Source: Limnomonas spitsbergensis
Taxonomy: Eukaryota > Chlorophyta > Chlorophyceae > Chlamydomonadales
Reading direction: 5' to 3'
Length of the DNA: 64,000 nt
Assembly (NCBI GenBank): GCA_037349105.1
Contig: JAYJMM010000109.1
Span: 2,617,001-2,681,000 of the forward strand
Shown: piece by piece, positions 45,628 through 54,496 of the stretch
Layout of the letters: the number at the start of each line of letters is the position of its first letter
How positions within the stretch are numbered: the first letter of the stretch is position 1
Notes under the pieces: model-generated
Database searches by the model: none
What the model was told of the DNA's origin: nothing
The model's input: only the letters and a program-made list of their open reading frames with translations
Made by a program: the position numbers and the translations under genes

Positions 45628-48600
45628 TCAACGGATGAACGTGTGCATTGGTGGGATCATCCGAGCACGGATAGCTGCCGTTGCAAACACAAGGATCCAT
45701 ACTTTCTTGCTGCAGCAACCGTGAATGGACCGGTTAACTCCCAGGCCTGCTGTGAAACTGACAGACTGCAAAATCACAAGCCGCCTTTCTCTCCGTAGTT
45801 GGGACAGCCACTCAAACCTAGCTGGATGACACGTCAGGAAATCTTGGGAGACTAAACAGCAGGCCACGTGACGTGCGTACTTGACCGCAAGGGCGCAGGA
45901 GATGTCAGCGTAGTCAGCGGGAGGATTTGTGATAAGGACATGCAGCCCATGCTGCCGCAGCAGAAACTCGTAGGTGGAGGGTTGCAGCGGATCGGCACAG
46001 TAGTCTGCAGGAACGTTGACACCGATGCCCGAATTGGTGAGAACGTGGAGGGATCTAGGGTAAGGGTAAAGCTGGCTGTTCTGCAAAAGCTCGGTGGCTT
46101 GCCCATTATCCTTGAACAGCAAAAGAATGCTGGGGGACAGGGATAGGTCAAGGCAGTCCAACAGGGTGTTGCAGTCGCTGTCTTCAATGGTGAGAGGTGA
46201 AGGACGGTAGAGTTGGTACGCCCATCGTCCCGGCATCCTGTTGCCCAAGTAGACCGCAGCCTCATCACGCTCTCTCCACACCCCAGGCATCAGGGCCTTC
46301 AGAGCATCAACCGCATCTCCACGAACACCCCAGTTGATGAAATCTGGGGGCACCCAAGGATGAGTGACATGGCTTTCGAACCTTTTGTTGGGGACGCGGA
46401 TTCTCACGGAGGCACGGGTAGGGCGCTCATCAGGTTGCACCTCCTCGGCGATTTCCTCCTTGCTGACAACTGCGACGGTCCCGGCAAGCTCAACCGCATT
46501 GCTTCCGGCACCGCCTGCGGCGGTCCCAGCAAGACAATCTGCGTCCTCTTCCTTGTCTTCAGCGTGTCCTTCTTCTTCACCCTCAACAAGGCCACCGCCA
46601 CTGGCGGCTCCCATCACCCTTCCTGCCTTCTTTTGCTTAGCAGGCCGCAGCTGGTAACCTGTCACGGCGGCCGCTGGTTCCTCCAGTTCCGCCGCAACAT
46701 CACGTCGTACAGCACCAGTAGCGTCAGCCCCTGCAGTCCTGCATTGCTCACAAATCCAGTAACCAGCAGGGACAGTAGTAAGCCGTGGTACCAAACAATA
46801 CGTGTGAGTGCCTCGACCACAACTGCCACACAGAATCATTTTCTTAGCATTATCAGGCAGCAGACATCTCTGACAAGGGAAATCTGGTGCCGGCTTTTGC
46901 CATCTTTTGGATGGGAGTAAAAGTCCTTCTATGGGCAGATGACATGGTGCGCAGTTAATAGCGTTTTCAGCCACAGTCACCCCATTGCGACCAACCAAGA
47001 CAATGACTCCACTTGGCCGTACATCAAACACCCGAAGTACGTAAGGTCTTGCAGTGGAGTGCAGTCGGTTCTCATCCCGCACATACACAAACTGCCCCTC
47101 AGTATACTTAGCTATTGATGGGAGGTAACCTCCACTACGAAGCCTTGCGTAACGCAAGGTATCTCGCTGTTGAGCCACCAGAAGATTCTGGCCGACCATC
47201 ACGCAGTTCTTGGCTAACAATTCAGAACGGGACAGTACAAGTTCAGCAGCAGCATCCACATCCAGGTAATCCACTGTCTGATCCCCATTCAACCTTTCCA
47301 TGATAGCGGGAGGGATGATTGGTTCACAGGAAAACAGCAGCTGGTAGGGACTCATCAAGGTGCTGGCATGCTTTGTGACTCGGTACCCGAGTGCTATCCA
47401 GGGTAAATACATGTCCCATTCTCGAGGCTCTCTTGAAACGTGCAAGTGCCTTGATAATGCAGTTTTTACTGTCTTCACCAGCCTTTCCGCTTGCCCATTG
47501 GCTTGGGGATGGAAAGAACTGGTGACTCTATGATCAATCATGGCACGGACAAGCAGCGAGTCCATTTCACCTTGAAACTCCCCACCACCGTCTGTGACTA
47601 CTTCAGCGCATGCCCCAAATCGTGCCAATATGCCGTGCAGGAAATGGTAAGCTACTTCTTTAGATGATTTAGCAGTCATAGGAAATACCTCAACCCATTT
47701 AGAGTAGCTTTTTACAGCTACCATAACATAGGTGTGGCCACGGTTAGAAGCCGTATACGGACCAGAAAGATCCAGGTGCCATCGGTACATAAGTCCTCTG
47801 ATGGGTAAGGGATGCATAACAGGCTGCATAGCATTGAACGATACTTTAGTGTAATCACAGGCCTCGCAGCACTGGACCACTCTTTTGCAGTCATTATATA
47901 AACCAACCCACCAGTGGGTCATCATGACAAGCCCCGTCGTGCGGCGCCTGCCATAATGACCGTTTTCTACATGCATTTTGTGAACGAGTGCCAACCGGTC
48001 ACGAGGGGGTGGTACCACCTTGGTTGTACCGCCTGGCATTCGTCGATATAGAATACTCTTTTCAGCAGACCAGAGATAGAGCGCAGCTCGTCGTTGAAGA
48101 CGCTTGCGTTCTACAGGGGTCAGCATAGGCAACATTGTGTCAGTGGTACGCCTCAAATATTGCATAGCATTATTATCCAACCAGATATCTGCGAATGAGT
48201 GAGACTCTTCTTCGCGGGTCATGGGCTGCTCTATGAACTCAGCCGCTAAGGACTGAGCTGCATGTAAGATCAGGGAATCTCCAGCAGCAAATAAATGATT
48301 AAGCTGCTGAGATATCTGATCACCATCCCCCCCCAGCTCCAGTCCTGAAGTGGCAAAGGAATGAGGGTGAAAGTTATTGAAGGCAGAAAACATTTCCTGC
48401 GAAGGAGGGATAGCTACAAAGCGAATGGCAAGGGCAACGGCAATCAAGTGACTGACAGCATTAGCATCAAACGCTCCTCCAACAATCCTGTGACGCACAG
48501 AGAAGATTAAGTCTTGTCCAGCAGTACAGTCAGTGGCATAACCCATGGCGCGTTCACGCTCATGAATGGTCAGAGCGTGTCTAGTGACAACTCCTGCCTG

Positions 48601-51600
48601 ATCCGTTTCCAAAACAAGTCCAGGTTCATATTTAGGATTGGGTCGAAAAGCATAAGATTCAATCCTTGCAACCATTGTTGGAAAAACCCGTAAAGGTTCG
48701 TTTAAGATGTTGGCTGGATGATATGGGTACCTGTTGATTTTGAAACAGGTGCGGGGTTCTCTTCCATGATCCAGTATGTCAGTCAGGCGCAATGTATCAT
48801 CACGAACAAAGGACATCATGACCAACTGCAGAGAAGCGGGGGAACATATATTCTGCCAATAATTACGCAAGCGGTGTGCATAACTGCCGACAGCAACTGC
48901 GTCAAAGCAAACTGGGTGTCCCAGCCTCTCCGTAAGCTCCTGGAACCCTTCTATCATAGCCTGCGATTTTGCAATAGCAAATTGTACGGCAACATTCTCA
49001 ATGAAGTACATGGGTGGTCGTCTCCCTTGTTGCATATGCTGGAGAGATCCTAGAATTTTAATAAGAGGGGAAAATGTGGAACTTTTCTCTCCTTGTAATC
49101 CTGTACGTTTCCCTGCAGAAGACAGGTCAGTGCACATAAACCCTGCTGTTAGCATCCACTGGGTACCATTAAGGCATCCAATGTCAATGAGATGTCTTTC
49201 ATTAATATTGTACACATCCTGCGGCAACCGGTTGAATGTGTTAGCAATAGCATCATGACTCAGAAGATTGGGATATTCCTCCATGAGCGACGTAAGTCTG
49301 TGTTTGGCACAAACCCTTGCGCCATTATCAATGTCAGCATAGTAATAGTGGTTGATGCGGATGCCATTTCTCAGCATGCATTCTAATCCTCCGCACATAC
49401 CACCAAAAAGCTCAATCAGTGACACACCTTCTTGCACAGCAGTAAGAATGCTGTTTTGAGGAACAGGTGTTGAATTTATTGACTGAATCCCTTTTCCAAC
49501 TGGATTGCCTTCTTGCGAATGTTCTTGCACCTGCAGTGAAGTATAGTAAGAAGGAGGCAGTTCCTGCAAATCCAAGCGGCAATCTTCAACTCTTGAAGAA
49601 GCTGTTCCCCTTAAGGCTTTCTGTTTTTCAGACAGAGAGTCCATCTGCGGCACATGAATGCGAGTGGAAAATGAAGAAATGCCATTTATTTCGAAATCAA
49701 AAGCAGCTGCAGTATCAAATGCATTACAGCAACTCATTTCATCCATGTCATCAGGATGCACGAGTGTAGTAGCCAACGAATGAATCTGGTTTGTAACATA
49801 TGCACCAAACGTGGGAGAGGGCCAAATAGCTCGGGTTCTAGGTAGGCCTGGCCACTCGGTTGGTGAAGGGAAAGACACTTCAACATCCTCAGAAATCATT
49901 TGTAATCCAGAAACAGCTTGCTCCTTATCAGGAGCTGGATCAGGATCAATTGCAGGACCAAAAGGTTCTATGGCAAATCCCCACGGGACTACACTCTGGG
50001 GCGTTCTTGACAAACAAGCAGCCATGAGGGAATACGCTTTTTTAGAACTATTAGCAGTCAAATCAGTGTCTACACCTGATCCACAGAATGCAGAGTTGTA
50101 GTAAAAGGGCCACGTCGTCGCGAAGTGACTCTCTTTTGTGCCTGTCCAGTCCAGATCTGACTGAACAGGGAACCTGCTGGGGACATCGGCAACAATATGT
50201 TTAACACCTGGTTTGTATTCAAGCTCATAGGTGAATGGCGAAAGCATGACAGACCAGCGAGCATACTGCCCTTCTAACTCTTTATTAGACATTAACCAAG
50301 ACAATCCTTTATGATCGCTTATTATTAAAAACGGTATTTTAGCCCCAAGCAGATAATAGGGGAAGGCTTTCACTCCCCATACTGCGGCTAACATTTCACC
50401 CTTGTAAGACCCATAATTAGCCTCATGCACATTGCAAGTCCTGCTAATGCAGGCTACCAGATATTCCTTCCCATCATCATCCTTCTGACCCAGGACGGCT
50501 GACATTCCTTTCTGGGACCAATCTGTGTGAAGGATGTAACGGCGATTTTTATCAGGTGTGCGCAATGCGTTACCAGGTTTGCAGAGTTCATCTTTTAGAT
50601 GTTCCCATGCCTTATCCCTCTCAGCTGTCCACAGCCAAGGAGTGTCCTTCTTAAACAACTCTGTAAGTGGGCTGGAGATGACAGAAAAGTTAGGAACATA
50701 GCATCGGTAATAATTAGCAAAGCCAATTACGCGGCGCAGTTCATGCACAGTAGTGGGCGTGGGTAGAGCCCTGATTGCCAAGACCTTGGTTTCACTAGGG
50801 GAAATACCTGTTGTTCCAATCATATGACCTAGGTACTCCAGGCTGTTGAACAGGAACTTGCATTTTCCTGGATGCACCTTCATATGACAGTTCTTGAGGG
50901 CAGCAAATAAGAGTTTAAGCGCCGCTTTGTGCGACGCAAGATCTTTGGTAAAGACCAGGATATCATCTATAAAACATACACAACAGTGATCAAGGCCTGC
51001 TTCCGTTATTACAGTATTCATGACTCTTTGGAAGTATGCAGGCATATTAGTAAGGCCAAAGGCATTTCGGTTAGTCTTCCAACACCTATCATTCCACCAG
51101 AACGCAGTCATGTCCCTACATTCTTCAGACAGTGAAGTTTGACCGAATCCTGATTTCATATCACAAACAGAGAACACAGTACAACCTTCAGTCCTTCCAA
51201 ACAATTCTTCAGGCAAGGGTAAAGGGTACACGTCGGGAGGTGTAAAGGCATTGACGCCTCCAGATGCTTTACCATAATTAATACAGCATCTTTTATCAGT
51301 CCATGCACCAGTCACGGGATCCTTTTTGGCGGCTATAACAGCTTCATGTATCATAAGGGGCCGGGGACACTCACTGATAAATCCAGCTTCCATGAGAGGG
51401 GTCATGTGTTCGTCCATAACTTCCTTCTCCATGGGCGACCTCCTGCGAGCTTTTCTGAGAATAATACCTGGGGGCAAAGTTATAGTTTCTCCAGGGGGAC
51501 CTATGGTGAAGGGAAGAACTGATCCTTTATAACCTGTCAAGTCAGACAATTTATATGCACTTTGCGCCGGGATAATATCTCCTAGCTCATCCTGGAACTG

Positions 51601-52272
51601 CTGCCTCTCAAACTCGCTAATATCAGCATGATTGCCCAGGGTCCACCCTTGTTCCATCTTGAAATGTTTATCAGGTTCTACAGGGTCTGCTGGACTGTCA
51701 TGTGTCATATTATCTAAAGACCAAGATCCCTCAATAGGGACTCCCTCGTGAAGCTCGTCAGGTGATAACATGTCGTTCAGCAACGCTGGATCTGTGTAAT
51801 GTTGAATATCTGCTGCGTAAGAGATACCTGTCTGCGTGACCAGTGAAGATCCTAATACTTCTCTTGAATACTGGTCTCGTGCGATGCTACGAGTTAAGTC
51901 AAAAACCTGAGCTGGGGCATTGTGAGTTCTCATACTGTTAACAGGTGTGAACATAAATGCTGTGACTATCATCCAGAGGTAGAAGAGCCATTGCATTATG
52001 GTGGGTTGCATTCTGTGGAGATGCTGCGTTCTGTGAGTGATAGCAGGACCAGGGCACCGCACAGATTTACAGACATCAATTTTCAAAGTCAATTTACGTA
52101 ACCTGTCAGCCCTAAGCAGTTCAGCCTTGCTCTTGTCATCAGCAATCCTCTGTACCCTGCGGAACCTCCTGACTCTCTTGGCCCAGAACTCAATAAGAAT
52201 AGCAATACGCTTGGCGCACAGCTGAGCAAGTTCCCTAGCTCTAGCTCGAAGCAGCCTAGGTTTGTTACCCAA
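45628..52272 (-). CDS. Pol polyprotein with RT, RNase H, DNMT3-like methyltransferase, integrase and PHD finger
   Basis: 2214 codons from a TTG; the frame is open upstream to a TGA at 52387-52389, and the first in-frame ATG is near residue 88. Residues 1-85 are very basic; a hydrophobic segment (MQWLFYLWMIVTAFMF) follows at about 94-109. RT: D371 in FSVCDMKSGF and D436/D437 in FIDD. RNase H: D584, E626, D653. Cytosine-5 methyltransferase, about 945-1300: ELFGGMCGG (motif I, 954-962), GFMCTDLSSAGK with catalytic C1047 (motif IV), FIENV (ENV at 1092-1094, motif VI), HRLRNYW (1133-1139, motif VIII) and a motif X-like RHRIVGGAFDANAV. Integrase: H2C2 zinc site about 1430-1470, then D1501, D1561, E1596. 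PHD finger C4HC3 at 1800-1844. ITNPPADYAD at about 2114-2123 resembles the NPP(Y/F) motif of adenine methyltransferases. Domain calls are firm except the last. Confidence 0.95.
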   Translation of the reverse strand: MGNKPRLLRARARELAQLCAKRIAILIEFWAKRVRRFRRVQRIADDKSKAELLRADRLRKLTLKIDVCKSVRCPGPAITHRTQHLHRMQPTIMQWLFYLWMIVTAFMFTPVNSMRTHNAPAQVFDLTRSIARDQYSREVLGSSLVTQTGISYAADIQHYTDPALLNDMLSPDELHEGVPIEGSWSLDNMTHDSPADPVEPDKHFKMEQGWTLGNHADISEFERQQFQDELGDIIPAQSAYKLSDLTGYKGSVLPFTIGPPGETITLPPGIILRKARRRSPMEKEVMDEHMTPLMEAGFISECPRPLMIHEAVIAAKKDPVTGAWTDKRCCINYGKASGGVNAFTPPDVYPLPLPEELFGRTEGCTVFSVCDMKSGFGQTSLSEECRDMTAFWWNDRCWKTNRNAFGLTNMPAYFQRVMNTVITEAGLDHCCVCFIDDILVFTKDLASHKAALKLLFAALKNCHMKVHPGKCKFLFNSLEYLGHMIGTTGISPSETKVLAIRALPTPTTVHELRRVIGFANYYRCYVPNFSVISSPLTELFKKDTPWLWTAERDKAWEHLKDELCKPGNALRTPDKNRRYILHTDWSQKGMSAVLGQKDDDGKEYLVACISRTCNVHEANYGSYKGEMLAAVWGVKAFPYYLLGAKIPFLIISDHKGLSWLMSNKELEGQYARWSVMLSPFTYELEYKPGVKHIVADVPSRFPVQSDLDWTGTKESHFATTWPFYYNSAFCGSGVDTDLTANSSKKAYSLMAACLSRTPQSVVPWGFAIEPFGPAIDPDPAPDKEQAVSGLQMISEDVEVSFPSPTEWPGLPRTRAIWPSPTFGAYVTNQIHSLATTLVHPDDMDEMSCCNAFDTAAAFDFEINGISSFSTRIHVPQMDSLSEKQKALRGTASSRVEDCRLDLQELPPSYYTSLQVQEHSQEGNPVGKGIQSINSTPVPQNSILTAVQEGVSLIELFGGMCGGLECMLRNGIRINHYYYADIDNGARVCAKHRLTSLMEEYPNLLSHDAIANTFNRLPQDVYNINERHLIDIGCLNGTQWMLTAGFMCTDLSSAGKRTGLQGEKSSTFSPLIKILGSLQHMQQGRRPPMYFIENVAVQFAIAKSQAMIEGFQELTERLGHPVCFDAVAVGSYAHRLRNYWQNICSPASLQLVMMSFVRDDTLRLTDILDHGREPRTCFKINRYPYHPANILNEPLRVFPTMVARIESYAFRPNPKYEPGLVLETDQAGVVTRHALTIHERERAMGYATDCTAGQDLIFSVRHRIVGGAFDANAVSHLIAVALAIRFVAIPPSQEMFSAFNNFHPHSFATSGLELGGDGDQISQQLNHLFAAGDSLILHAAQSLAAEFIEQPMTREEESHSFADIWLDNNAMQYLRRTTDTMLPMLTPVERKRLQRRAALYLWSAEKSILYRRMPGGTTKVVPPPRDRLALVHKMHVENGHYGRRRTTGLVMMTHWWVGLYNDCKRVVQCCEACDYTKVSFNAMQPVMHPLPIRGLMYRWHLDLSGPYTASNRGHTYVMVAVKSYSKWVEVFPMTAKSSKEVAYHFLHGILARFGACAEVVTDGGGEFQGEMDSLLVRAMIDHRVTSSFHPQANGQAERLVKTVKTALSRHLHVSREPREWDMYLPWIALGYRVTKHASTLMSPYQLLFSCEPIIPPAIMERLNGDQTVDYLDVDAAAELVLSRSELLAKNCVMVGQNLLVAQQRDTLRYARLRSGGYLPSIAKYTEGQFVYVRDENRLHSTARPYVLRVFDVRPSGVIVLVGRNGVTVAENAINCAPCHLPIEGLLLPSKRWQKPAPDFPCQRCLLPDNAKKMILCGSCGRGTHTYCLVPRLTTVPAGYWICEQCRTAGADATGAVRRDVAAELEEPAAAVTGYQLRPAKQKKAGRVMGAASGGGLVEGEEEGHAEDKEEDADCLAGTAAGGAGSNAVELAGTVAVVSKEEIAEEVQPDERPTRASVRIRVPNKRFESHVTHPWVPPDFINWGVRGDAVDALKALMPGVWRERDEAAVYLGNRMPGRWAYQLYRPSPLTIEDSDCNTLLDCLDLSLSPSILLLFKDNGQATELLQNSQLYPYPRSLHVLTNSGIGVNVPADYCADPLQPSTYEFLLRQHGLHVLITNPPADYADISCALAVKYARHVACCLVSQDFLTCHPARFEWLSQLRRERRLVILQSVSFTAGLGVNRSIHGCCSKKVWILVFATAAIRARMIPPMHTFIR

Positions 52273-52386
52273 GCTCTGCAGAGGAACAACATAAGCAGAG
52301 CCCCTAAGGGGATGCGCAGGTCGAAAATCAGGATGACGCCTTCTGATGAGAGCCTCTAAACTGCACTTCCTAGCCTGCGCAACACT

Positions 52387-52944
52387 TCAGGAGTTAGGGC
52401 GACCCAGAATCTCCTGAACGGTCACCTCTGCAACTTCAGCAGCAAATACTGCTATATCCGCTAAGATATCGGTTTTGTCACTGCGCCTGCGGAACACGCA
52501 GTTGGCACTGAACAACTTCCACCACTCGCGTACCTGTTCGTTGTCATTTCTACGAACAAGGACAGTGAGCTGCGCCATCATGGTAGGCGTGAGGCTAGTC
52601 TTAATCTCCTCGCGGTAGAATGGCGTGCCTCGTCCATCATACCGGTCGGCGCCCTCTGTAGATGGTGGAGGAACGAAAGACCTTGCTGCGCTGCGCAGCC
52701 GCATTGAGGAATTGCCACCGCTTGATGGAGCGGCGGCAGGCTCTGAGGTTCCCGCCGCTAGATCATCAAGGTCCATGCGGTCAAGCCCGGACTCGCCCGC
52801 CGCTTCAGGAATAGGCCGGAGCTGGTTGTGCTGATCCAAGTCACGGTTCAGCGCTGCTACCTTTGCCTGCTGATTCCTCAGCTGTTTGCGTGCCTTGCGC
52901 TGCTCCCGCTCCTCTTCGCTGAGCGGTGGCTTGGGCGCCCTCAC
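52387..52944 (-). CDS. Unknown ORF directly upstream of Pol, same frame, separated by one TGA
   Basis: 185 codons from a GTG at 52944; the frame is open further upstream and overlaps the end of the preceding ORF (TAGTG junction, different frame). It has a charged helix (SEEEREQRKARKQLRNQQAKV), a Ser/Ala/Pro-rich middle, and a C-terminal half with TPTMMAQLTVLVRRNDNEQV. Its TGA is followed by 38 in-frame sense codons leading into the Pol TTG, so reading through would fuse it to Pol. Function unknown; possibly the N-terminal part of Pol or an accessory nucleic-acid-binding protein. Confidence 0.6.
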   Translation of the reverse strand: MRAPKPPLSEEEREQRKARKQLRNQQAKVAALNRDLDQHNQLRPIPEAAGESGLDRMDLDDLAAGTSEPAAAPSSGGNSSMRLRSAARSFVPPPSTEGADRYDGRGTPFYREEIKTSLTPTMMAQLTVLVRRNDNEQVREWWKLFSANCVFRRRSDKTDILADIAVFAAEVAEVTVQEILGRPNS

Positions 52945-53273
52945 TAGAGGAGGTGCCTCGTCACCACCGGACGTCCGGCCCCATGCCTGCCCTGAGGCAT
53001 ATGCACTGGCCCTTCAGTCTGGCTCCTTCCGCCGGCCGGGTTTTCCCCACTACCAGGGTTGGAGCCGGAGGCGCCGCCAGTTGCCTTACGCTTATTTAAA
53101 AGCGCGGCTTGACGACGCCTGTCTTCTGTCCTCGCGATGGCTGCTGATCGCTCCTTCAGGAACATCCGCGCTGACGCGTTGATCATCTTGTAACCGTCAT
53201 TTATTACGGCCTTATCGCTGGCCCGCTGAGCAGCATCGCGGTCGGCCTTGCTGGTGCTGGGCTTCCTAGGCAT
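52944..53273 (-). CDS. Small basic ORF (109 codons) of retrotransposon B
   Basis: It starts at ATG immediately after an acceptor-like CACACCCTCAG, so it may begin a spliced exon. The product is rich in Lys, Arg and Ala (AAIARTEDRRRQAALLNKRK), suggesting nucleic-acid binding. Its end overlaps the next frame for at least 20 codons, leaving room for a frameshift into the ORF leading to Pol. Not recognised. Confidence 0.5.
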   Translation of the reverse strand: MPRKPSTSKADRDAAQRASDKAVINDGYKMINASARMFLKERSAAIARTEDRRRQAALLNKRKATGGASGSNPGSGENPAGGRSQTEGPVHMPQGRHGAGRPVVTRHLL

Positions 53274-53572
53274 CTGAGGGTGTGATAAGTCATTAAGAAT
53301 TAGTCATCACATCATTGGATAATGAACAACACTTAATGACAACCTTTCCCCCCACACTAAACTGTCATTGTTGAAAGCAATGACTGATTAGTGAAGTGAA
53401 AAAGAGTGCTGGACAATCGTCCTCAAAAAAAAAAATGTTATGAAAAGTGAGTTGGGATTGGTCTATTTGAGGGACCAGCACCAAACACCCAGGGAGACAT
53501 GATGAATTTTACTGGCACATCAAATGTGCCATCAGGTTGCTGCACATCAGCAGGTCTTTCTTTGTACACATG
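53274..53572 (-). other. Spacer between the 201- and 109-codon ORFs
   Basis: On the element strand it contains a T11 run, a GTGGGGGGAAAGG purine tract (53345-53356) and ends TTATCACACCCTCAG directly before an ATG. This looks like the 3' part of an intron or leader. Confidence 0.45.
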
Positions 53573-54178
53573 TTAGTCACAGTTATTCAATAGAATCTCA
53601 TCATCATCAGATAAAGGTTCTACCGTTGGGCGGTATTGCCATTTAAGGCTCGCCTCAGTTTCCCAAGCAATATCAAATTCTCTAGGCATAGGGAATTCGA
53701 ACTCAGACATGGCAATGTATTTGTACCAATCAAACAGTAGCTGATGACTGATGATGTTTAATTTTGCACTCTCGCAGGTCAACCGTAATTCAGAGATTCT
53801 GTTCACCGTAAGGTCTTCAGACGCATCAGAATCCTGGTTAAGTTCATCCCTAGCATCTTTTAGATGTGTGATACTGGTCAGCAGTCTACTATCCTGCAAC
53901 CTGATGACCTCTTTGATTACATCAAAGCGGTAATGCGCTAAGGATTTGTTAACAGGTTTATCTGCTGCTATACCTGCAGAAGGATACAGTGCACTAGCAT
54001 CTTCAACACTAAGTTCAGTGTCACCCATGCCAGGAATTCTGAACATGCAAGCAACAGCTGAACTACCAATATATTCCAGGCGGTAAGCCCTTCCAGACAT
54101 CAATTGTGCAGCCTTCCTAAACATATAATTGTCAAGATTTACACCAGAAGTTATCCTGGCATGAGAAAGGCTTCTCAT
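53573..54178 (-). CDS. Unknown ORF (201 codons) of retrotransposon B
   Basis: It begins with ATG (MRSLSHARITSGVNLDNYMF), has a helical middle (FDVIKEVIRLQDSRLLTSIT) and ends in an acidic tail (PLSDDDEILLNNCD). No family was recognised. It lies 14 bases past a possible short intron (54263-54192). It shares the frame of gag and protease but is separated from the upstream ORF by several stops. Confidence 0.55.
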   Translation of the reverse strand: MRSLSHARITSGVNLDNYMFRKAAQLMSGRAYRLEYIGSSAVACMFRIPGMGDTELSVEDASALYPSAGIAADKPVNKSLAHYRFDVIKEVIRLQDSRLLTSITHLKDARDELNQDSDASEDLTVNRISELRLTCESAKLNIISHQLLFDWYKYIAMSEFEFPMPREFDIAWETEASLKWQYRPTVEPLSDDDEILLNNCD

Positions 54179-54191
54179 GGCAAAATAACTA

Positions 54192-54263
54192 CTGCGTCAA
54201 GGAAGTAACTACACCGTAACAGACGGTGGTTGATCGATGTTAGTTGATCGCAGAAGTACTCAC
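54192..54263 (-). promoter_or_regulatory. Possible short intron between retrotransposon B ORFs
   Basis: Element strand: donor CTTCAA|GTGAGTAC at 54263 and acceptor TTGACGCAG ending at 54192, about 72 bp, with TTACGGTGTAGT before the acceptor. The same two landmarks recur at 55219-55165. Splicing is inferred from consensus only. Confidence 0.4.
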
Positions 54264-54496
54264 TTGAAGTACTTGGGAACTGCGCAGGCATTAATTGAAA
54301 GACAAAGGTTAATTTATCAGTTCAATTACCTAAGGTGGAGCAGGTGCAGGGCCATACACGATGTCTCCAGGGATGAGGGGAACGGGCGCTCCTGGCCATT
54401 GCTGCTCTTCACTATCTCTGAAGGCGTCAAGAGTCGTGCAGACCCATCTCATAGCTCCAGTTGCCCCTAATGGAAATCCGGGTCCGGAGTAACCTC

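Noticed and set aside
46213..46920. Plus-strand 235-residue frame within the Pol gene
   Set aside because: Antisense to the Pol C-terminal region, with no motif and no codon support; Pol explains the sequence.
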